Positions 26,191 to 35,006 of a DNA stretch of 64,000 nucleotides are shown one piece after another (the first letter of the stretch is position 1; every line of letters starts with the position of its first letter). This stretch comes from Planctomycetota bacterium. GTDB lineage: Bacteria; Planctomycetota; UBA1135; GCA-002686595. The notes beneath the pieces were generated by a model, which had not been told where the DNA came from, ran no database searches, and was given only the letters and a program-made list of their open reading frames with translations. A program made the position numbers and the translations under genes. The DNA is taken from assembly GCA_002686945.1 (NCBI GenBank), contig NYYZ01000029.1, positions 124,001 to 188,000 on the forward strand, written 5' to 3'.

Positions 26191-26964
26191 TCAGGATCCC
26201 GGACCACCAGAGAGGTCAGAACTCCAGCCTGAACCTTGTGCTCGTGTCCAGCGACGCTTCAGCCTCATGGCCATGCGCGGACTCACCCTGCGGGCCCAAG
26301 CCTGACGCCCCTGTAGCTGAAAGAGAACCAGCTCCCCAGCGCAGAACACCTGACGGCGCAACATGCGCCCCTCAAGAGTGCGCCATTCGAAACCCGTCAG
26401 CAACCCCGAGTCCAAGCTCAAGCCCGCAGCCCGAATCGCTCCGCTAGCGGCGCTCAGCAAGAGGGGATCCTCAGCAGGATCAAAGATGCTCAGGACAATT
26501 CCCTGCACTGAGGCAGAACTGGGATCAAGCAACCAGACCGTTTCAAGGGGACGCCCACCAGCGGCCAGAATCGCAGTCAATCCCCCAACACCGATGGGGG
26601 TGCCTTCGAATTGCAGCTCGCGGGGCGAAGGAGCACCCCAGCAATGTGACTCAAAACGGAGCACCTTTTCCCCAGGGTGTGCTTCTGCCAACCAGGTGCG
26701 TCCGCCCAGCCCGGCCAGAGGCAACTCCCTGTGCACGAACTTGAAGCCCTGCCCGTCCACAGATTCGGTTTGGAGGGTCACCAACGCTCCCGCACGCCAG
26801 ACCAGAGCACTCTCGAATACCCGCTTCACCCCATCCCCAGTCCGCTTGTGGGTCATAACCGCCAGTGGTTCCCCATGCTCATCAGGAAGAACAAAATGCT
26901 GGCTGCGCGCCCCATCTACAAAGGGAGCAGCCGCCAGGGCAAGAATACATAGGCAAGGACTCAC
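26191..26964 (-). CDS. Small secreted protein of unknown function
   Basis: This 257-residue protein has a short signal peptide (MSPCLCILALAAAPFVDGA). The mature part is predicted to be beta-rich, with no recognised motif. The pattern (a secreted domain describing substituted side chains followed by a basic C-terminus, RLKRRW) vaguely resembles DUF3108-type periplasmic proteins, but I would not assign it. It lies 32 bases downstream of a polytopic membrane protein gene on the same strand and 223 bases before the TolC gene start, so it probably ends the membrane-protein operon. Confidence 0.6.
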   Translation of the reverse strand: MSPCLCILALAAAPFVDGARSQHFVLPDEHGEPLAVMTHKRTGDGVKRVFESALVWRAGALVTLQTESVDGQGFKFVHRELPLAGLGGRTWLAEAHPGEKVLRFESHCWGAPSPRELQFEGTPIGVGGLTAILAAGGRPLETVWLLDPSSASVQGIVLSIFDPAEDPLLLSAASGAIRAAGLSLDSGLLTGFEWRTLEGRMLRRQVFCAGELVLFQLQGRQAWARRVSPRMAMRLKRRWTRAQGSGWSSDLSGGPGS

Positions 26965-26996
26965 GATCCCATTATCGTCATTCCAGCAGGAGCAAC

Positions 26997-28664
26997 CTAA
27001 GGCCAGCGGGTGCGGTCCAGACCCTGCAGGAGAGCAGAGAGGCCCAGCCCCGCCAGCAGCACCAGACCCAGCACGGCCACCGCAAGCAACAGGGGCCGGT
27101 CCATGTCCCGGCCCAAACGCGCCAAGGCGAGATGCCCAAAGAGGCGCCCCCGGTGACCATCCAGGTTCACAGTCGCACCACTCCGAACCGAATCCTCACC
27201 AGCAAAAACCTCACCCAGCGGAAAACTCCCGTCCCCCACAGCTTGCTGTCGGCGCAGAATCCGCCAGCGCAAGGCCGTGCGCGGGCCAGGCTCCACTTGT
27301 TGTGTTGCCTGCCCAACACCTGCTTCCGCGTCAAGAGTTCGGACCAGGCCCGGATCCACCAAACTGCCGGCCACCTGGTTCAGCAACCCGAGCAGCACGA
27401 TCAGGCTCACAAAGACCGTCCCAATGGGCATGCTCTTGCGGCGATAGCCCGCGCTGAACCCCAAGCCAACACCCATGGCGGGCCCCACAAGAACCAACAG
27501 GGGCAGCAGCATCACCGGACCATGGGCATTGCGGTCCCCCATCAGGGGCAGGACCCCGAGCATTGCAAGCACAGTCAGAACTCCCACCAGACGGTCGACT
27601 CCCCACAGCAAGCGAGCGGCACCAATGCACGCAAAGACCAAACAAGGAGCAAAGACCAACAACAACCAGCCCGCCCTGAACCAGGCATGCGGACTCGCCT
27701 CGGCAAGGACGGTTGCATTGTGCACTTGCCAATGCCTCAGGCCGGCCTGGGCCAAAGGGCCGCTTCCTAGCAATTGCCAGGCGATAGCTGCCAGGACAGG
27801 TCCCATGATGGCCACCAGAGCAGCGATCTGCCCAAAGGGAAGGCTACCACCCCGGGAACGCCTCAACCCCGCCTCCCCAAATGCGAGGGTCACCAACACC
27901 AAAGGCCAGACACGCATGTCCATCAGGAGAGCAATTGCCAAGGCACTGCCCACGGTCCAGAATCGGAAACGGCCCACGGTCTTGCCCGCCGCCACCGAAC
28001 CTGCCAGATGAAGCAGAGTGGCCCAGGCGTAGCTCAAGAATGCGGATGCCAGGAGAGCTGACTCGGGCCAACCAGAGGCAGAACCAAGGCTGGAACCGAG
28101 GGCCACACATCCGGCGGCCAGAGCCGCGCTAGGTCGGGTGGCCCCCATACTCAGAGCTCCCGAGGCAACCGCAGCACAGCAGATGGCTCCCAACAGGGGT
28201 CCCAGCAGAGCCGCCAGGAGGTGTGCCCAGAGTTCACTTGAGTTGCCTGCTGAACTTGCCCTGTAGCGTTCTTCAACTCCAGGTGTAAGCCGCTGCAGGC
28301 TGTCGCCCAGCAGATGGGCAGGAACCAGGGCAAGAGTCGCTCCGGGGGGAGCATGGGCCAGGGCAAAACTCAAGCCCTCGGTGTCCTGCATGAGAAACCC
28401 CAGATCAGAAGGCTCAGCAGGCGGTCGTGCCTCGACGATCTGTTGGGCCAGACCAAGGGCCTCGGGAGTCTCGCTCAGGACCGGCGTCCCCTCCCGCCAG
28501 AGGCCACCCGCCGCTTGGAACAGAGCTTCCTCATGTGTACTTGGAGGCAGCCAACGCACGCAAAGCAACTGCACCGACAAGGTCAAGAGGAACACGCCGC
28601 GCACAAGATCAGGACGCGCATCCTGACTGCTAATCTTGGAGGTTTTCTTGGGGCCTGGCTTCAC
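26997..28664 (-). CDS. Polytopic membrane protein, possible GT-C-type glycosyltransferase
   Basis: GTG at 28664 overlaps the upstream stop by four bases (GTGA) and is preceded by a strong GGAGGG, so I prefer it to the TTG at 28691. The 555-residue product has a basic cytoplasmic start and one membrane segment. An extracytoplasmic loop of about 110 residues follows (THEEALFQAAGGLWREG), then about ten further hydrophobic segments, another soluble loop and a last membrane helix. A long first loop with an acidic motif close to the first helix is typical of GT-C fold glycosyltransferases that use lipid-linked sugars, but no family signature is clear. It is coupled to another such protein upstream. 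Confidence 0.62.
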   Translation of the reverse strand: MKPGPKKTSKISSQDARPDLVRGVFLLTLSVQLLCVRWLPPSTHEEALFQAAGGLWREGTPVLSETPEALGLAQQIVEARPPAEPSDLGFLMQDTEGLSFALAHAPPGATLALVPAHLLGDSLQRLTPGVEERYRASSAGNSSELWAHLLAALLGPLLGAICCAAVASGALSMGATRPSAALAAGCVALGSSLGSASGWPESALLASAFLSYAWATLLHLAGSVAAGKTVGRFRFWTVGSALAIALLMDMRVWPLVLVTLAFGEAGLRRSRGGSLPFGQIAALVAIMGPVLAAIAWQLLGSGPLAQAGLRHWQVHNATVLAEASPHAWFRAGWLLLVFAPCLVFACIGAARLLWGVDRLVGVLTVLAMLGVLPLMGDRNAHGPVMLLPLLVLVGPAMGVGLGFSAGYRRKSMPIGTVFVSLIVLLGLLNQVAGSLVDPGLVRTLDAEAGVGQATQQVEPGPRTALRWRILRRQQAVGDGSFPLGEVFAGEDSVRSGATVNLDGHRGRLFGHLALARLGRDMDRPLLLAVAVLGLVLLAGLGLSALLQGLDRTRWP

Positions 28665-30625
28665 TTCTCCCTCCACAGGTACAGGGCGCAACCATCCAGA
28701 TCAACCACGCGCTGCAATCCACTGGACTCAAGGACCCGGTCCACGCCGCGTGGCACCCCGGCAGGGAGGCCCGGGGCCGAGGCCTCGCGGTCCACCTCAT
28801 CCACCAACAGCAACACATCCCGCCCGGGCACCATCAGGAAAGCTGAAAGGTTCGCAGCTGAGTTCATGCGGCCCATGAGCACCTCCTTCAGGCGAGCGCT
28901 GCGCTCCTTGGCCAGGTCCACCCCATCAAGGTCCACAAGCAGGGGCAAGCCCGCCGGTATCCCCGCCATGCTGATGCCCGGCTCCGGTGGCAGGCGTTCT
29001 GCGGGCACTTGGTTGCGTAGAGCCAGGACTGTTCGGGGAGCGAGTTCCAATTCCCGCACCTGCTGCAAGGCCAGGCTACGAGGGGTCTTGCCCTGATGCC
29101 TCAAGTGCCCTCGTGGATCGCTGATGCCAAAGGCGATTCCCGCCATGCGCTGGTGGACCTCCTGACTCCAATGGGCCACGCGCACTCCATTGGTCACCAG
29201 CAACAGGGCCAGTGCAAGCGGCAGCACCAACAGCGGGGCTCGGCGCAATGAATCGAGCCTCAGCGTAAAAATCCCCGCACCAAGAACCGCGAGCCCCAAC
29301 CCTTGAGCCCTGAGAAAGAGCGCGTGATCCTTGTGTACACCATCAGCACAACAACCTACCAGGGACAAGCAGGCCGCCATGAGTACCAGTTGCAGAACCA
29401 AGGTGCGGCGATCTACCCTTGAAAGGGGCGCATCCCCATTGGAACCGGGTAAAGGCCCTCCACCGCGCAACGCCAGATAGCTACCAATCAAGGCCAGGGC
29501 AAGCAGCCCAAGGCCCGGAACCAAGGCCGCGCTAACAACATCGGGTGTCAGGACTCTCTGGGGAGTCGTGCCCACGGAAAACCTCAAGGACAAGAGAACC
29601 GCTGGGATGAGGGGCAACGCGAATTCACCCAGGGATCGGCGCAAGACTGCACCTCGGGGCCCGCCGGACAGGGCTGCAACCCAAAGCACACTCAAATGGA
29701 CAACCACTAGAGCCAAACCAAGGAGCGGGTGAACTCCAAGGCAAAGGGCCAGGCAGATTCCAGCCAACAGGGGCCAAGGCGCAGTTCCATGGCGCAGGGC
29801 ATGGGTTCCGGCGTAGAGACCACCAAAACCATAGGCCAGAGCCAAGACCCCTGGACCTCCGCGAATCCAGGCCATGCCCGAGTGTAGGACCGCCCCCGGC
29901 TCTGCGTTGGTGACCCGAGCCATGGCCACCGCCCAGCCACCACCAGTCTCCGGGAGCGGAAACCACCAGTACCAGGCGCCCCAACCAAACAGGGCGAGCA
30001 GGATCACGCCCACATCCGCACGTCCCGAACGCCACAGGGCTGCAGACCAAAGGTGCAGACAGAGCAGCACCAGGGCACAACTCCAACTTGCCAAGGCCGC
30101 AAAAATCCAAGCGGGGCCGAACCCCGTCAGGGCCGCCAACCCGGACACCAGCCAGGCCGCCAGGGGACTGCATTGCAGGGGAGTTCCCGCCAGCCAGGGT
30201 TGCTCCAGAGCGCCTCCTGCCAGAAGGTACTGGGCCAGCCCCACCTGCCAGCCCAGGCCATCGTGACCCAGGCGCATGGCTCCCGCACTGCCGAAGAGCA
30301 AAGCCGCCAACCAGGCCGCAGCCAACAGAGCGCAACCAACAGCCAACCATGCTGCCCGGCCAAGAGGCGCCTGGCGCAGGCCCCTGGCCTGGGGCACGAA
30401 AAACAAGGCTGTGAGCAAGACCAGGGTCCCCCAGCGCGCTTCATGGGCGCCAAGGCCCAGGGCGAACAAGCCGTGCAGTCCAGCTGCCAGGGCCGGCGAC
30501 AAAAGAGCCGAAAAGAGCATCAGCTTCAATGAAGAGGGCTCCACCGGGGTGAGCCAACGAAGCAGGGGCAGAGCGGCGAAGAGCAGGCAGAAAGCCAGCA
30601 ACGCTAGAGAGATGGCAAGAGTCAT
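28661..30625 (-). CDS. Large polytopic membrane protein, possible GT-C-type glycosyltransferase
   Basis: This 654-residue protein has about 13 hydrophobic segments in the first 480 residues and a soluble C-terminal domain of about 170 residues ending in LYLWREK. A loop after the fourth segment holds RLGHDGLGWQVGLAQYLL, an acidic/His motif in the position where GT-C enzymes bind metal and sugar donor. Resemblance to mannosyl- or arabinosyltransferase-like proteins is by architecture only. Its ATG overlaps the stop of the sulfatase-like gene (30622-30625), and its stop overlaps the next membrane-protein start. The four-gene coupling suggests work on one cell-surface glycan or polymer. Confidence 0.62.
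   Translation of the reverse strand: MTLAISLALLAFCLLFAALPLLRWLTPVEPSSLKLMLFSALLSPALAAGLHGLFALGLGAHEARWGTLVLLTALFFVPQARGLRQAPLGRAAWLAVGCALLAAAWLAALLFGSAGAMRLGHDGLGWQVGLAQYLLAGGALEQPWLAGTPLQCSPLAAWLVSGLAALTGFGPAWIFAALASWSCALVLLCLHLWSAALWRSGRADVGVILLALFGWGAWYWWFPLPETGGGWAVAMARVTNAEPGAVLHSGMAWIRGGPGVLALAYGFGGLYAGTHALRHGTAPWPLLAGICLALCLGVHPLLGLALVVVHLSVLWVAALSGGPRGAVLRRSLGEFALPLIPAVLLSLRFSVGTTPQRVLTPDVVSAALVPGLGLLALALIGSYLALRGGGPLPGSNGDAPLSRVDRRTLVLQLVLMAACLSLVGCCADGVHKDHALFLRAQGLGLAVLGAGIFTLRLDSLRRAPLLVLPLALALLLVTNGVRVAHWSQEVHQRMAGIAFGISDPRGHLRHQGKTPRSLALQQVRELELAPRTVLALRNQVPAERLPPEPGISMAGIPAGLPLLVDLDGVDLAKERSARLKEVLMGRMNSAANLSAFLMVPGRDVLLLVDEVDREASAPGLPAGVPRGVDRVLESSGLQRVVDLDGCALYLWREK
28669..28674 (-). 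promoter_or_regulatory. Ribosome binding site deciding the GTG start at 28664
   Basis: On the minus strand GGAGGG lies four bases before GTG (28664-28662), and that GTG overlaps the preceding TGA stop. Position and strength favour this start over the TTG at 28691. Confidence 0.7.
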
Positions 30626-32013
30626 GGACTCTCTTTGGGTGCAGGTTCTGGATTCGGACGAAGGTCGCTCAGAAGCCTGAGCATGCGGATGACCTGCTCA
30701 GGATGCTGAGCTGCGAGATCTCGCTCCTCACGCGGATTGCGCAGACTGTCGAACAGGCGTGCGCTCTCGGGGACGAGCGCCAATGGTGAGCTGCCTGAAT
30801 CCGCCAGGTCCACCACCAACCGCCAGCGCTCGTCCCGAACGGTCAACCTCGGGGGATTCCTGCCCATGCCCAGGGAAGCAGGAGACGAAGAGAACTGCTC
30901 GGTCTCGGCCCCGGAGTGCCGTTCCAGGCCGAAGGGCTGGCCCAGCATAGGTAGCAGACTGCGCCCTTCACGGGAGGAGGGGAACCCCAGACCAAACCAC
31001 TCGCACACGGTCGGCGCCAGATCGCAAAGCTCCACCACGGGATCCAAGATCCGCTGCCCCCGCAATCCACCCGTGTGCCTGATCAGCAGGGGTACATGCA
31101 GGGACGAGTCATGAGGTTCGCTGGAGGATCCCCAGGGAATTCCCGGGCGATCCAGCTCGACTCCGCTGACCCCGCTGACAATCACCACAGATTCATCAAG
31201 GGCCCGATCGCTGCGGGTGACAAACTGCAGATAGTCCAGCAGAAACCACAACTGGTAGCTCATCTCTGAAACGCCCCCGTCATAGAGGTCCAACAGACGC
31301 TCAAGTTCTGCGGGAGGAGGCAAGCTCGCCCCGGGCCGACTCCACCAGGCCTCGCGCTCGGCAGCCGAACCGTTCATGTGCGCACCACTCTCCCGGTCAA
31401 CGTACAACTGCGCGAAGTCAACGGGCTCACGAGTCAACGGGTCAGAAAAAGTCCCCGGAACGAAAGGGAATGCCGGCCCTGCCAGATGAACCCAGACAAA
31501 CACACCTTCGCAATTACCAAAGTCGTGCACGCCAAACCAACGCACCGCCTCGATCAACACATCAAGGTCGCTCTCCAAGCGCAAACAGGAATGAAATCCG
31601 GCCTCGACACCAGGAGGCAGATGATTGGAGTCATTGGTGAATGCCACGCAGAACATGCCCGTGTCCGCCAGGCTCTGGGCAAGCATGGGCCGGGGTGGTT
31701 GATCCAGGCCGCGCTCACCAGAAAAGATGGAGAGAACGCCCTGGCCCCCATCCCCAGAGGGGGCAAAGGCTTGGCTGAAGAGCACTCCATCCCCAGCAAG
31801 GTCGTCGATCGAAAGGGCCTTGCCCTCGACACGCTGTTGGGCAGAGACGGGAAGCAGAGTGGTACTGCGGTGATACATCAGGGCCGAGGTGTGATCTGCC
31901 CGCAAGCCCTCTACAGTGATCAAGAGCACATGCCGCGCCGGGCGCTGCGGTCGCCGCGCGTCACCACAGGAGGCAAGCAGCAGCAAAGAAATCAGCAATC
32001 TCGTGCACGGCAT
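30622..32013 (-). CDS. Sulfatase-fold lipoprotein with degenerate active site
   Basis: ATG at 32013 gives a 463-residue lipoprotein (lipobox LLLASC near residue 15); the frame is open upstream but that part is shadow. The fold is alkaline-phosphatase/sulfatase-like: HVLLITVEGLRADHTS near residue 30, VLFSQAFAPS with LSIFSGERG near 75, and a C-terminal HVPLLIRHTGG...VELCDLAPTVCEWFGL. Key residues are changed. The first metal Asp (usually VDxLRxDH) is Glu, the Cys/Ser-x-Pro-x-Arg formylglycine motif is replaced by GDGGQG, and the usual DHG motif reads SGVSG. It may be a non-catalytic binding protein. It sits 68 bases after a SLC13 transporter and is coupled to a membrane protein. Confidence 0.72.
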   Translation of the reverse strand: MPCTRLLISLLLLASCGDARRPQRPARHVLLITVEGLRADHTSALMYHRSTTLLPVSAQQRVEGKALSIDDLAGDGVLFSQAFAPSGDGGQGVLSIFSGERGLDQPPRPMLAQSLADTGMFCVAFTNDSNHLPPGVEAGFHSCLRLESDLDVLIEAVRWFGVHDFGNCEGVFVWVHLAGPAFPFVPGTFSDPLTREPVDFAQLYVDRESGAHMNGSAAEREAWWSRPGASLPPPAELERLLDLYDGGVSEMSYQLWFLLDYLQFVTRSDRALDESVVIVSGVSGVELDRPGIPWGSSSEPHDSSLHVPLLIRHTGGLRGQRILDPVVELCDLAPTVCEWFGLGFPSSREGRSLLPMLGQPFGLERHSGAETEQFSSSPASLGMGRNPPRLTVRDERWRLVVDLADSGSSPLALVPESARLFDSLRNPREERDLAAQHPEQVIRMLRLLSDLRPNPEPAPKESP

Positions 32014-32081
32014 GGCAGACGAGTGTGCGGATGATGAGTCCCCCTGTCGAGGCTCACCCAAGAGGGACTTGCGCCTGGGGC

Positions 32082-33689
32082 TCAAGGGCCCCCGAAGGCG
32101 GACAATTCGCCCCCAATGCCCCACACGCGCCGCACCCAGAGCTGGAACACAATCGTCAACAGCGCCACCGTCAAGAGGTTCATCCAGAGGCCGGCACGGG
32201 CCATGACGGCGGTGCCCACGCGACCAGAAGAGAAGACCACTGCATTGGGAGGCGTGGCAACGGGCAACATAAAGGCCGCCGAGGCAGCCAAGGCAGTGGG
32301 CACCATCACCAGGCGGGGATCGAGGCCAGCGGCAGCCGCCGCCTCCCCCACCACCGGAAGCAGCACGGCGGTGGTGGCGGTGTTCGAAGTGATCTCGGTC
32401 AAGAAGCTCACCGCCAGGGCCGTCACTCCCACCAGTACCCAAGTAGAGCGGCCCTCAAGCAGCGGGCCCAGGGCTTGACCAAGAGCCTGGTCCAACCCGC
32501 TCACTCGGAACCCACGAGCCAGGGCGAAGCCCGCCCCCAACAACAAGAGCACTTCCCAGGGCATGCGCCGGGCGTGTTTCCAATCCATCAAGCGGCCGCC
32601 CTGCCGACTCCCCGAAGGAATCAAGAAACAAAGCAGGGCCATGCTGACCGCCACGGTCGCATCGGACACGTCCCGAGTGTGCTGCGACCACTGTTCGGGG
32701 GGCAGGCCACGCATGCGCATCACCAGACGCCACCAGCCGTGCAACTCGAACTCCCCAATAGACACATCTGCACGGGTGATCCACAGCAATGCGGTGCAGG
32801 CAAAGACGGCACCCATTCTCTTCTGCGGTGCGGTCATGTGACCCTGGGCTGCGCGCTCGGAGACGATTGCGGCGCGTCCTGCTGCGCCCACGCCTATCTG
32901 CTTGGGCAAGGGGAAGAGCACGCGGGTCAAGAGCCACCAGGCCAGAGGCACCCAGAGCAGAACCATCGGCACCCACGCCAACATCCACTGTGCGAAGCCC
33001 GGCGTAGGCGCTTCGGGAAAGAGGGTGTTCATCTGGCCTAGGTACAGCTGGTTCGGCGCGGTACCAACCGGCGATCCCATGCCCCCCACCGATGCGGACC
33101 AGGCGACCCCCAGCAACAGGGCGAAGCCCATACGTCGTACCTGAGTTGGATTCGCTCCGGAATCTTTTGCAACCCGGTCCAGGACCGCCAGGGCAATGGG
33201 CAGCATCAAGAGGGTGGTGGCCGTGTTATTGATCCAAAAGGAAAGCCCCGCCGCCGCAACCATGAAAGCCAGGATCTGGGTGCGGGGTTGGGGTCCAGCC
33301 ACTGAGAGCACACTCAGCGCCATGCGACGATGCACTCCCCAACGCTCAAGTCCCAGAGCAACGATGAAAGCCCCCAGGAACAGCAGCACCAGATCGCTCA
33401 TGTAGAGCGGCGCAACTTCTCCCGCAGGCAAGACGCCCAACAGTGGGAAGAGTACAGCAGGCAGGAGCGAAGCGATGCCCACGGGCAGGGCTTCGGTAAT
33501 CCACCAGACGGCGGTCCATGCGGTGACCGCCGCCGCCCGACGCTGCTGGGTATCAAGCCAGTGCTCCGGCAGCAGCAGGATCAGGGCAAAAAGCAAGGGT
33601 CCCAGCCCAAGCCCCATGCGCTGCCATCTGCGGGTCCCCGGAGCAAGGGGGCCGGGGGGCGGTACCTCCAAAGGAGCAGCCCCGCTCAT
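32082..33689 (-). CDS. SLC13/DASS-family sodium-coupled anion transporter
   Basis: ATG at 33689 overlaps the cutA stop (ATGA, 33686-33689) and gives 535 residues. Multiple membrane segments are evident. The two SNT-type motifs of the DASS family are seen as FWINNTATTLLMLPIAL (near residue 150) and ITSNTATTAVLLPVVGEA (near 420), with GVAWSASVGGMGSPVGTAPN near 200. This family imports C4-dicarboxylates, citrate or sulfate with sodium ions. The sulfatase-like neighbour might suggest sulfate, but dicarboxylate transport is equally possible from the sequence. Confidence 0.9.
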   Translation of the reverse strand: MSGAAPLEVPPPGPLAPGTRRWQRMGLGLGPLLFALILLLPEHWLDTQQRRAAAVTAWTAVWWITEALPVGIASLLPAVLFPLLGVLPAGEVAPLYMSDLVLLFLGAFIVALGLERWGVHRRMALSVLSVAGPQPRTQILAFMVAAAGLSFWINNTATTLLMLPIALAVLDRVAKDSGANPTQVRRMGFALLLGVAWSASVGGMGSPVGTAPNQLYLGQMNTLFPEAPTPGFAQWMLAWVPMVLLWVPLAWWLLTRVLFPLPKQIGVGAAGRAAIVSERAAQGHMTAPQKRMGAVFACTALLWITRADVSIGEFELHGWWRLVMRMRGLPPEQWSQHTRDVSDATVAVSMALLCFLIPSGSRQGGRLMDWKHARRMPWEVLLLLGAGFALARGFRVSGLDQALGQALGPLLEGRSTWVLVGVTALAVSFLTEITSNTATTAVLLPVVGEAAAAAGLDPRLVMVPTALAASAAFMLPVATPPNAVVFSSGRVGTAVMARAGLWMNLLTVALLTIVFQLWVRRVWGIGGELSAFGGP

Positions 33690-34027
33690 GGACTGGGGTC
33701 CCCTCCAACCGAAGCACGAACCCAATCCAGGTAAGTAGGAAGGCCCCCCACCACTTCAACAGCGAGCAACTCGGGCACCTCAAAGGGATGCAGGGCACAA
33801 AGCCGCTGCTCCAGTTCGGCCAAACGGCTCCTGCAGGTCTTGATCAATAGCTGCACCTCGCTTGAGGTCTCCATGCGGCCTTGCCAGGAGTAGGTGCTGC
33901 TGGCTCCGGGAAGGGCGGTCACGCAGGCTGCCAGGCCCTTTTCCACGAGGTCCTGGGCCAGGGACCGGGCAACCTCTTCATCGGGCGCGGTGGAAAAGAC
34001 CAGCAGAGGGGGATCGGGCAGGCTCAT
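33686..34027 (-). CDS. cutA: CutA1-like divalent cation tolerance protein
   Basis: ATG at 34027 gives 113 residues, the usual CutA1 size; an upstream start at 34069 would run close to the divergent gene. Family motifs are LVFSTAPDEEVARSLAQDL at the N-terminus, KGLAACVTALPGASSTYSWQG near residue 35, and HPFEVPELLAVEVVGGLPTYLDWV near the C-terminus. CutA1 forms very stable trimers. A role in copper tolerance was proposed for E. coli, but the true function is unclear. The stop overlaps the SLC13 start by four bases, so cutA is the first gene of the long minus-strand run. Confidence 0.93.
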   Translation of the reverse strand: MSLPDPPLLVFSTAPDEEVARSLAQDLVEKGLAACVTALPGASSTYSWQGRMETSSEVQLLIKTCRSRLAELEQRLCALHPFEVPELLAVEVVGGLPTYLDWVRASVGGDPSP

Positions 34028-34074
34028 GGGCCCGTCGAGGATAACGAACCAAAACGCTATGATCCCCATCTCCT
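34028..34074. promoter_or_regulatory. Compact 47-bp divergent promoter region
   Basis: cutA and the proline dehydrogenase gene start only 47 bases apart on opposite strands. Any promoters must be very compact or lie inside the opposing gene; at least one mRNA could be nearly leaderless. Confidence 0.4.
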
Positions 34075-34995
34075 ATGGGTCTCATTCACCGAGCAGTCCT
34101 GGGGGCCATGCCCCTGATCCCCGGCCCCGTGATGCGAAGGCTCTCCTCGCGATACATCGCCGGCGAGCGTCTCGATGAGGCCCTCAAGGTGCTGACCCGG
34201 CTGCAGGAGGAGGGCTATGGGGGAATCCTCGACATCCTGGGAGAAGATGTTGCTGATGAGGGGGAGGCAAGAGAAGTCCAACAGTCCTATGCCGAAGCCG
34301 CCAGCGGCCTGGCCAGGCACAACCTGCAGGCCAGCATCTCAATCAAGCCCACACACTTGGGCCTTCGAATATCTCCTGAATTGGCCCTGGAACTGTTCTC
34401 CGGCCTCGCCCAGCATTGCCAGGAACTAGGGCTCTTTCTGCGAGTGGAGATGGAGGACCACACGACTACCGACGCAACACTTGAGTTACACCGGGCCCTG
34501 CGAGGGGAGTTCGAGCAGGTTGGTATCGTGATCCAATCGCGGCTCTTTCGCACACCAAAAGACCTTGAGCAGCTTCCCGCGGCCAGCAACGTCCGCATGG
34601 TCAAGGGAATCTACCTCGAACCTGCCGACATCGCCCACACGGAAGCAGACCCCATCCGAAAGGCCTTCGCCGAACAATCCATGTCCCTGCTCACTGCGGG
34701 GCACAAAGTCGCCTTTGCCACCCATGACCAGCAACTGGGGGATTGGCTGATCCATGCCTGCGAGGAAGCCTCGATCGCCAAGGCTTCCTGGGAGTTCCAG
34801 GTTCTGATGGGAGTCCAGCGATCTCTCTGGTCTCAATGGCGAGACCTGGGCGCAAAGGTGCGAGTCTATGTACCCTTTGGCTCCAACTGGCGCGCCTATT
34901 CCACCCGCCGACTGGCCAAGAATCCCCAGATTCTGGGGCATGTCATACGCGCAAGCTTCGGCCTCAACAGTGGTCGCTTCCAGCGGCGCTCCTGA
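34075..34995 (+). CDS. Proline dehydrogenase (monofunctional)
   Basis: This 306-residue protein is a stand-alone PRODH domain (FAD-dependent oxidation of proline to pyrroline-5-carboxylate), as found in Thermus-like and Gram-positive monofunctional enzymes. Typical patterns are SIKPTHLGL near residue 90, LRVEMEDHTTTDATL near 120, VRMVKGIYLEPADIAH near 178 and FATHDQQL near 220. The C-terminal substrate-binding YVPFGSNWRAYSTRRLAKNP near residue 265 contains the Arg pair that grips the proline carboxylate. No pyrroline-5-carboxylate dehydrogenase lies next to it. It is convergent with the metallophosphatase gene (11-base gap). Confidence 0.92.
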   Translation: MGLIHRAVLGAMPLIPGPVMRRLSSRYIAGERLDEALKVLTRLQEEGYGGILDILGEDVADEGEAREVQQSYAEAASGLARHNLQASISIKPTHLGLRISPELALELFSGLAQHCQELGLFLRVEMEDHTTTDATLELHRALRGEFEQVGIVIQSRLFRTPKDLEQLPAASNVRMVKGIYLEPADIAHTEADPIRKAFAEQSMSLLTAGHKVAFATHDQQLGDWLIHACEEASIAKASWEFQVLMGVQRSLWSQWRDLGAKVRVYVPFGSNWRAYSTRRLAKNPQILGHVIRASFGLNSGRFQRRS

Positions 34996-35006
34996 CTACT
35001 TTCGAG

